Assembly: GCA_047639575.1 (NCBI GenBank)
Contig: JBLIOB010000017.1
Location: 1 to 29,634, forward strand
Length of the DNA stretch: 29,634 nucleotides
Source: JBLIOB01 sp047639575
Lineage (GTDB): Bacteria; Bacteroidota; Bacteroidia; Flavobacteriales_D; Parvicellaceae
Direction: 5' to 3'
Shown here: positions 24,384-29,634 of the stretch, piece after piece
How the letters are laid out: each line of letters begins with the position of its first letter
Position numbering within the stretch: the stretch's first letter is position 1
The notes under the pieces: generated by a model
The model's input: the letters and a program-made list of their open reading frames with translations, nothing else
The model's database searches: none
Told to the model about the DNA's origin: nothing
Translations under genes and position numbers: made by a program

Positions 24384-26396
24384 TTATCGCACCATTACTT
24401 TTTCCGTGCTCACATCTCCATTTTCAATAGTGGTAATGAAATATACTCCACTCATTAGCGTGCTCATGTCTAACTCTAATAAGGTTTGATTCGAGCTGAC
24501 AACCGCCACAGGAACTCTCTGACCTAAAGCATTTCTAACTTCAAAGTTGAAATTCAATGAGTTGTGTTTAAGATGTAATACGTCTTCCACAGGATTCGGA
24601 TATATTGAAACTTCAAACTGACCGCAGGTGGCAGCTTTAATCAAAGAGTAATCAAATTTACCATCGAAATCTGTTTGTTTAATGCGATAAAATGATTGAT
24701 CAGGTAATGGCGAATAATCAATCCAAGAATAATATAACTGCTGAGCAGAATTTCCAGCACCATCCATTCTTGCAATTTCAGCGAAATCAATCCCATCAGC
24801 GCTTCTTTCTACGGAATAGAAATCATTGTTTATCTCGCTTCCAGTTACCCAATTCAATTCTACTTGATTCTGAGTACAAGTAGCATCGAAACTTAAGTAC
24901 TCTATCGGAAGAGATGTGAAGGCTGTTGCTAAACATCCAGACTGTTGGTTGTTTAAACCTCCTGTAGAAGCAGTAAATCCAAAATAAGGGGTGTCTGTTC
25001 CAAAGATAACTATCGGATCTACTGAAGTATAGGAGACAGTCCCATAAGTTACTGTTCCGGCAGCATTTAATATTGTTGCTGTGAATAATTGAGTAGCAGA
25101 TATATAAGCTATTCGTAAAATATGATCGTTCCCGTTTTCAATATTATAAAGAGAAGCTCCATTTAACAATTCCGAAGCACTTGCAATAACTCTTGCTCCC
25201 GAAGTACAATTTCCTGGATTAACTATTCCATTCGTCCAAATATCCAGGTGATCCCAATCTAGTCCACTAGCACATCCTAAACCGGTAAGCCCATCATTTC
25301 TATCTTCCGTGTTGATATACGTATCTATCTCCACAATTAAAGAGTTAGTAATTCCACCAGCACCTAACGCATTCCCTGATATTCCGGTTGTCGCCAAACC
25401 TGAAGGGTCATTGTGCATTACAAAACACATACCATCTGCCCCGGCATCGCTTGTTCCGAGGTTAACTGTAAAGTCAAAAGTGAAATCACCTGAAAAATCC
25501 ATTTGGTCATCCGCATCCCAAATCGCACCATTTTGACCGTTAGAGGCAGAAGTGAGTTGACCACATCCACCGCCTAAATCCACTGCGTTTCCTGTAAAAC
25601 AAAATAGCGATCCAAAGTCTCTTACTTCAATTGTGAAATTTCCAGTTTGATCATTATTCTTATCCCATATCCTCATATATGCCGTTGAACCTGCTGCTAA
25701 TCCTGTTACTGTTACTTTAGGCATATTTCCTTCTCCTGAATTATCGTCACAGGCCTGTTCTGTAAATGCACTTGCACATCCAGCAGTAACAGTATATACG
25801 GCCATTGCCATATCTGATAGTGTTCCTGGATAAGCTTCGGCCTGAATCTGTCCACTTGCTGGAACCGTAACCGAATACCAACAGTCTCCCCCGGCATAGC
25901 TTCCACAACTCGGAGCTGCAATTCCTGAATTAGTCATTCCTGCATTAGTACCAAGTAATCTAGTTGTACATGTAATTAAACCTCCAGCACCACAAGGTGT
26001 ATCAGGATTTGAGCAAAAACCAACACCATTAACTCCAGGAGCTAACGGTGGCTGCTGCAATGCAATAATGGTAGACCCTCCTCCATCATAAACTTCTACT
26101 CTCATTTCAACCGGATATCCTCCATCAGCAGTTCTTACTACAGTAATTACATCTCCAGAAGATGCAGAAAATGTAAAATTTTGCGGACCAAAACCGGCTC
26201 CAAACGTAATGTTTGTTAATACAGGAACACCGTTTACATTAACCGTAACCGTTCCTCCATTCCAACCATCACCGTAAGTATCGGTCAAATCAATAGAGTG
26301 TGTACATTGAGATTTTGCCTCGTTAATTCCCAAAAGGCTAAAAAGAACGATTGTCAGGGGTAAAAATATCGTTCTTATTGTGGCTGATTTTAACAT
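24384..26396 (-). CDS. Secreted L-type lectin domain protein with T9SS sorting domain
   Basis: 670 residues. Signal peptide (MLKSATIRTIFLPLTIVLFS, then LLGINEAKSQ). Residues about 30-125 form a beta domain beginning with LTDTYGDGWNGGTVTV. Residues about 130-258 resemble pre-peptidase-type beta domains (CWYSVTVPASGQIQAEAYPG, TGNFTIEV). Residues about 262-490 are an L-type (legume-like) lectin domain: MDFSGDFTFDFTVNLG, DGMCFVMHNDP, NSLIVEIDTYINTEDRNDG, DHLDIWTNG. A fibronectin-like segment (LPIEYLSFDA, VERSADG, YRIKQTDFDGKFDYS) and a type A T9SS domain (VSIYPNPVEDVLHLKHN, GVYFITT) end the protein. It is probably a secreted or surface glycan binder. The LacI-type palindrome at 26414-26437 lies 17 bases upstream, so expression probably follows a carbohydrate signal. 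Confidence 0.9.
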   Translation of the reverse strand: MLKSATIRTIFLPLTIVLFSLLGINEAKSQCTHSIDLTDTYGDGWNGGTVTVNVNGVPVLTNITFGAGFGPQNFTFSASSGDVITVVRTADGGYPVEMRVEVYDGGGSTIIALQQPPLAPGVNGVGFCSNPDTPCGAGGLITCTTRLLGTNAGMTNSGIAAPSCGSYAGGDCWYSVTVPASGQIQAEAYPGTLSDMAMAVYTVTAGCASAFTEQACDDNSGEGNMPKVTVTGLAAGSTAYMRIWDKNNDQTGNFTIEVRDFGSLFCFTGNAVDLGGGCGQLTSASNGQNGAIWDADDQMDFSGDFTFDFTVNLGTSDAGADGMCFVMHNDPSGLATTGISGNALGAGGITNSLIVEIDTYINTEDRNDGLTGLGCASGLDWDHLDIWTNGIVNPGNCTSGARVIASASELLNGASLYNIENGNDHILRIAYISATQLFTATILNAAGTVTYGTVSYTSVDPIVIFGTDTPYFGFTASTGGLNNQQSGCLATAFTSLPIEYLSFDATCTQNQVELNWVTGSEINNDFYSVERSADGIDFAEIARMDGAGNSAQQLYYSWIDYSPLPDQSFYRIKQTDFDGKFDYSLIKAATCGQFEVSIYPNPVEDVLHLKHNSLNFNFEVRNALGQRVPVAVVSSNQTLLELDMSTLMSGVYFITTIENGDVSTEKVMVR

Positions 26397-26413
26397 CTTG
26401 TTTTCGTTTGCAC

Positions 26414-26437
26414 TTAATCTAAATCGATTTAGATTAA
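26414..26437. promoter_or_regulatory. Perfect 24-bp LacI-type palindrome upstream of the lectin gene
   Basis: The left half TTAATCTAAATC and right half GATTTAGATTAA form a perfect 12+12 palindrome centred on CG. It shares AATCTAAAnCGATTTAG with the site before lacI. On the minus strand it lies between a possible -7 box (26444-26451) and the ATG at 26396, a position suited to repression. The divergent phosphatase gene starts 180 bases away. Confidence 0.85.
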
Positions 26438-26443
26438 AAATAA

Positions 26444-26451
26444 AAAATATA
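26444..26451 (-). promoter_or_regulatory. Possible -7 box for the lectin gene
   Basis: The minus strand reads TATATTTT, one mismatch to TAnnTTTG, directly upstream of the palindrome. The region is AT-rich, so the match is weak evidence alone. Confidence 0.3.
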
Positions 26452-26616
26452 ACAGCTTGATTACGTGCTGTTTAACGTGGACTAAGGTACGAAAGTGTAG
26501 GGCTCTCCCAACAAGTATTTGAAAAAAAAATAATATTCATGTCAAATTCGCCTTATTTTAAATTGAGCAAAGACATCAACTCATCTGACAAATAAATGGT
26601 TAATTTTAACCACCTA

Positions 26617-28842
26617 ATGAAATTCATCCTTTTATCTATTTTATTCTGTACTACCCTGGTCTATGGACAAGCCAGATTGGATTCGCTAATGAGCGAACAT
26701 GAAAAGTTTGGCGTACAATATGATACTGTTGGGTACTGGAGGGTAATTGAAATTGCGGACTACATGAAACAAAGGGATTTAGCTGCATGCAGATCCTTTG
26801 CAAATATCGCACTCGATATTGCTGATAAAAGCAATAATGCTAATTGGCAAATGCAATCATACAACTTGCTTGCTATTAGCCATGCTATGGTAGGTGAGTC
26901 ATTGAAAGCTGTCGAATTATTTGAAAAATGTCTGGAATTAGATTCCTTGGAAATCGGAATATCAAACCTCGGTTCAATTCACAATAATATCGGGACCGTT
27001 ACGATGGAGCTGGGTAATTTCAAACGAGCCATTGAACACTTGATGATTGGACTAAGGTATCGAGAGAAGGCTAATGAACCATTGCGTATTGCCGCGAGTT
27101 GTAATAATCTAGGCCTTTGCTTTTATGAACAAGATCAATTCGATCAGTCTATATTATACTATAAAAGGTGTCAAGAGATTTTATTAAACGAAAACGATAC
27201 AATTTGCGAATTGTATTCCAGCGCCATGAACAACACGGGCTTATCATTAATGGAATTGGATCTTCATGAACAGGCTTTGCCCTATTTCACCAGATCTATC
27301 GCGATAGACCATCAGTCCGGCTCAAGATATTCAGAAAGTTTCGGGTATAACTATTTGGGAGATACTTATTCGCATCTGAAACAATATGAAAAAGCCTTTG
27401 TATACTATGAACATGGCAAATCAATAAGTGAAGAAGTGAATGATCCTTATGGAATTCAAATGGCAAACGTGTCAATTGCCAACGCCTTTATAGACCAAGG
27501 TGACCCTAGTCTATCTATAGATCTACTATTAGATGCAGCTTCGTATTATAGTTTAATTGATGGGATTTCAGAAAGAGAAGAAGTGATGAACTCTTTAGCC
27601 ATAGCCTACAAGAAAATGGGGCAATGGAAAAAGGCATTTACTTATTTAGATACCGCCAAACAACTTTCAATTGCATTACACCAGTCGGATTTCACAGAAA
27701 CGATGGCCAACATTCAGGGCAAATATGATTTCGACCGGCAAAATGCGGAAATAACATTGTTTGCTAAAGAAAGGGAATTGAGAAAAGCGGAACTGCTCCA
27801 AGGCAAGGAAAAAGAGCGGAATCAGTATTTGTTTATCTGGGTAATTGCAATAGCGCTCGCTGCTGCTCTATTTATGCTTATTCTAATAGCGTTATCGTTA
27901 TCTCGTAAGAGAAAGGACAATCAAAAAATATCCAATCAAAAAAAGGAAGTTGAAAAACAAAGAGACATTGCAGAAGAGCAAACGCAAATTGCTCATAGTA
28001 GAAGTTTGGAAATTGCTGAAAAGCATCAAGAAATTACCGACTCTATTAATTACGGAAAGAGGATTCAGGAAGCTTTACTGACTTCTGCAGCTTATTGGAA
28101 CAGTGTTTCCGAAAAAAGATTTATTCTATTTGAACCGAAAGACATCGTTTCTGGTGATTTTTATTGGGCATATACGAACAATGAAACTACTTACTGGGTG
28201 GTTGCAGACTGCACAGGTCATGGTGTTCCTGGGGCTTTTATGAGTATGCTTGGAATAGGTTTTCTAAATGAAATCATAATCGAAAATGGTATTACTGACA
28301 CCTCTGAAATTCTTAATGCGCTTCGAAATAAAATAATTAAAGCATTAGACAACGAAGACCAAGATATTAAGCAAAGAGATGGAATGGATATTTCTTTATG
28401 TAAATGGAATAAATCAACCAATCAACTGGATTATTCAGGCGCAAATAACTCCTTATGGATTATTAGAAACCTTCAGAACACACAAGCTTCAGATCTTCAG
28501 CGAGTATTCAAAATTAATGAAACAGATGAAATTGGACTGCTTGAAACAGTTGCAGACAAACAACCAGTTGGCAGTTATGGGGATGAGCTAAAATCCTTTA
28601 CAACCAAGACCCTTGAACTTCTCCCAGGAGATCGTGTTTATGGATTTACGGACGGTTATGCAGATCAGTTTGGGGGAGAAAAAGGCAAGAAACTTAAACC
28701 TAAAACTTTGAAGACTATGCTAGTTGAATCATATAGTTCTGAAATGAGTGTTCAAAAGGAATTACTTTTAGTTTCATTAGAAAAATGGAAAAGAGATTTT
28801 GAACAAGTTGATGATATATGTATAATAGGAATAGAAGTATGA
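26617..28842 (+). CDS. TPR receptor-type SpoIIE/PP2C phosphatase
   Basis: 741 residues when started at 26617, where the signal peptide begins (MKFILLSILFCTTLVYGQA); the frame is open seven codons further up. Residues about 30-370 are TPR repeats (NNIGTVTMELGNFKRAIEHL, NNLGLCFYEQDQFDQSILYY, NYLGDTYSHLKQYEKAFVYY). A coiled coil and one membrane helix (about 404-429) are followed by a second coiled coil (EVEKQRDIAEEQTQIAHSRS). The phosphatase domain has all metal-binding motifs: SGDFYW (Asp514), ADCTGHGVPGAF (Asp531), DGMDISL, TDGYADQFGG (Asp679) and VDDICIIG (Asp732, Asp733). It should dephosphorylate a Ser/Thr target, in this family usually a STAS or SiaC-like protein, in response to a periplasmic signal. 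A gene fragment overlaps its stop codon. Confidence 0.93.
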   Translation: MKFILLSILFCTTLVYGQARLDSLMSEHEKFGVQYDTVGYWRVIEIADYMKQRDLAACRSFANIALDIADKSNNANWQMQSYNLLAISHAMVGESLKAVELFEKCLELDSLEIGISNLGSIHNNIGTVTMELGNFKRAIEHLMIGLRYREKANEPLRIAASCNNLGLCFYEQDQFDQSILYYKRCQEILLNENDTICELYSSAMNNTGLSLMELDLHEQALPYFTRSIAIDHQSGSRYSESFGYNYLGDTYSHLKQYEKAFVYYEHGKSISEEVNDPYGIQMANVSIANAFIDQGDPSLSIDLLLDAASYYSLIDGISEREEVMNSLAIAYKKMGQWKKAFTYLDTAKQLSIALHQSDFTETMANIQGKYDFDRQNAEITLFAKERELRKAELLQGKEKERNQYLFIWVIAIALAAALFMLILIALSLSRKRKDNQKISNQKKEVEKQRDIAEEQTQIAHSRSLEIAEKHQEITDSINYGKRIQEALLTSAAYWNSVSEKRFILFEPKDIVSGDFYWAYTNNETTYWVVADCTGHGVPGAFMSMLGIGFLNEIIIENGITDTSEILNALRNKIIKALDNEDQDIKQRDGMDISLCKWNKSTNQLDYSGANNSLWIIRNLQNTQASDLQRVFKINETDEIGLLETVADKQPVGSYGDELKSFTTKTLELLPGDRVYGFTDGYADQFGGEKGKKLKPKTLKTMLVESYSSEMSVQKELLLVSLEKWKRDFEQVDDICIIGIEV

Positions 28843-29093
28843 GATGACTCCTAATTATATTTTCAGTGCTGACTTTTGGATCAACATTCGCACAACTATC
28901 CGAAAGTGAATTAAGCTACATCGATTCTATTAAGGAAAAAATTACAGAAGACACGCCAGATACTGTTAGCCTAAGCATCTACAATCAAATTTCCGACATC
29001 AGTAGTCGTTATGCACGAAGAAGATGCATTGAAACTAGCGGACTTATTGATTCAATATGTGAAATAAGGCTCAAAACAGAGCTTACCAAAAAG
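28839..29093 (+). pseudogene. TPR-receptor 5' fragment with in-frame TGA in the signal peptide
   Basis: ATG at 28839 overlaps the phosphatase stop as ATGA. The frame reads M, R, TGA, then LLIIFSVLTFGSTFAQ, a complete signal-peptide core with a stop at codon 3. It continues LSESELSYIDSIKEKITEDT, PDTVSLSIYNQIS and LIDSICEIRLKTELTKK, resembling the start of the TPR-cyclase at 4875-6731 (IDSLETIVKTAKNDTIV..., DICENAMRKPMSAEEE). Similarity ends near 29093, and what follows is a terminator and an IS element. It is a broken first part of a third TPR receptor gene. Starting at GTG 28866 would avoid the TGA but loses most of the signal peptide and still gives a truncated product. Confidence 0.75.
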
Positions 29094-29133
29094 GGAATCC
29101 TTCTCCCGTCTTTTTTATTTAGGGCACTAGAAA

Positions 29134-29168
29134 AACAAAACCTATTTACGAAAGTGAATAGGTTTTTT
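29134..29168 (+). terminator. Strong hairpin terminator
   Basis: CCTATTTAC (29141-29149), loop GAAA, GTGAATAGG (29154-29162), with four flanking A-T pairs, makes a stem of 13 pairs including one G-U, followed by a T run on the plus strand and a T-rich run on the minus strand. It can end the phosphatase transcript; the gene it first belonged to is unknown. Confidence 0.85.
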
Positions 29169-29186
29169 GTTATTACAAACTATTGG

Positions 29187-29634
29187 GGTTCTGTCGCATT
29201 AATTCGGTCAAAAGTAAAAGAAACTACTTTTGAGGTGAAAACTCAAGAGGCATGTTCAAACACCATCGTTACCCAAAAGCAATAATTCTTCAAGCGGTCT
29301 ATTTCAAATTGAGATTTACGTTAAGATATAGAAGAATTACTCCAGATGAGAGTTGTTGAAGTAGATCATTCTACCATTCAAAGATGGGTATTTAAGTTTT
29401 CTCCAATAATAGAGAAGAATATGCATCGAAGGAAATTCCAAGTAGGAGATAGTTGGAGAATGGAAGAGATTGCAAATCTCGACTTGCATCAAAGTAGCAG
29501 GCAAAGATCGATACCTATACAGAGCTGTTGACAAGGAAGGCAATACTGTAGATTTCTTGTTAACCAAGAGAAGACAGAAAATGTCAGCACAGAAATTCTT
29601 CAATAAAGCAATTGGCAACAACGGAAGACCGAGA
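29187..29634 (+). mobile_element. Decayed IS6-family insertion sequence (right part outside the window)
   Basis: GGTTCTGTCGCATTA at 29187-29201 resembles the terminal inverted repeat of IS6-family elements (GGTTCTGTTGCAAA type) and lies 65 bases before the transposase start, as expected. The element continues to the window edge, so its other end and any target duplication cannot be seen. Confidence 0.7.
29252..29634 (+). pseudogene. IS6-family transposase, disrupted
   Basis: The reading starts at ATG 29252 with MFKHHRYPKAIILQAVYFKL, then RFTLRYR, the normal IS6 N-terminus. Near 29345 the frame changes, continuing VEVDHSTIQRWVFKFSPIIE, KNMHRRK, VGDSWRMEE. Near 29470 an extra stretch of about 13 bases changes it again, continuing IKVAGKDRYLYRAVDKEGNT, VDFLLTKRRQKMSAQKFF, AIGNNGRPR to the window end. 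The first catalytic aspartate (SWRMDE in active relatives) is glutamate here. With two frame breaks and a lost catalytic residue it cannot be active. Confidence 0.88.

Noticed and set aside
26598..26611. Palindrome GGTTAATTTTAACC at the phosphatase start
   Set aside because: Short, AT-rich and without a second copy; it overlaps the codons between the two possible starts and shows no link to a regulator.
29088..29118. A second terminator (AAAAAGGGA and TCCC...TTTTTT) within the TPR fragment
   Set aside because: The stem is short and needs a bulge; the much stronger hairpin at 29134-29168 follows directly.
28866..29285. An intact 139-residue gene started at GTG 28866
   Set aside because: The second half runs through the terminator hairpin and into the IS6 end, and the first half is a truncated TPR-receptor start, so it is not a real protein.

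Overview
The window comes from a low-GC member of the Bacteroidota, most likely a marine Flavobacteriales lineage (Cryomorphaceae/Crocinitomicaceae-like; the family level is inference). Four secreted proteins carry or resemble type IX secretion (T9SS) C-terminal sorting domains. SprB-like repeats, TPR-fused cyclase and SpoIIE phosphatase receptors, and -7 promoter boxes of the TAnnTTTG/TAnnTTCG type without clear Shine-Dalgarno sequences point the same way. No rRNA, tRNA or CRISPR array was seen.

Layout. 1-408 is the 3' end of the tRNA-modification GTPase gene mnmE. 720-4727 (-) encodes a giant T9SS surface protein, next to a divergent TPR-adenylate cyclase (4875-6731). 6934-8471 (-) holds a TIGR03032-like protein and a small lipoprotein, separated by a strong terminator that ends only five bases before the TIGR03032 start codon. 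8789-11813 is a two-gene operon: a GshB-like ATP-grasp ligase and a fused N-formylglutamate-amidohydrolase/DUF1704 (MATCAP-like HExxxH) protein. 12174-14876 (-) is a secreted Calx-beta/EEP-nuclease T9SS protein. 15404-17542 (-) holds a class-3 lipase and truA. 17807-19698 is a TetR regulator plus a secreted PET-hydrolase-like serine hydrolase. 20078-24375 holds a mini zinc-ribbon protein, a saccharopine-dehydrogenase-like oxidoreductase (-), a SiaC-like anti-anti-sigma-type protein, an NlpC/P60 peptidase, a small unknown protein and a LacI regulator. 24384-26396 (-) is a secreted L-type-lectin T9SS protein. 26617-28842 is a TPR-SpoIIE phosphatase. The window ends in a decayed IS6-family element.

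Two themes stand out. First, regulation is readable: a perfect 24-bp palindrome upstream of the lectin gene shares a 17-base core with a site upstream of the neighbouring lacI gene, so the LacI protein probably controls itself and the lectin. A TetR-type inverted repeat overlaps the -7 box of the tetR-hydrolase operon. Second, the spaces between genes are full of gene debris: an OmpA-domain remnant, two homologous 65-base remnants, a SpoIIE phosphatase 3' fragment whose frame is broken by a 7.75-unit AATC microsatellite, a TPR-receptor 5' fragment with an in-frame TGA inside its signal peptide, and a transposase with two frame breaks. One remnant carries a 15-base exact copy of the last bases of mnmE, which may be an old integration footprint or a coincidence.

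No wholly new defence or mobile system was recognised. The best candidates for under-described biology are the ATP-grasp/amidohydrolase/DUF1704 pair, the LacI-lectin regulon and the microsatellite-split phosphatase fragment.
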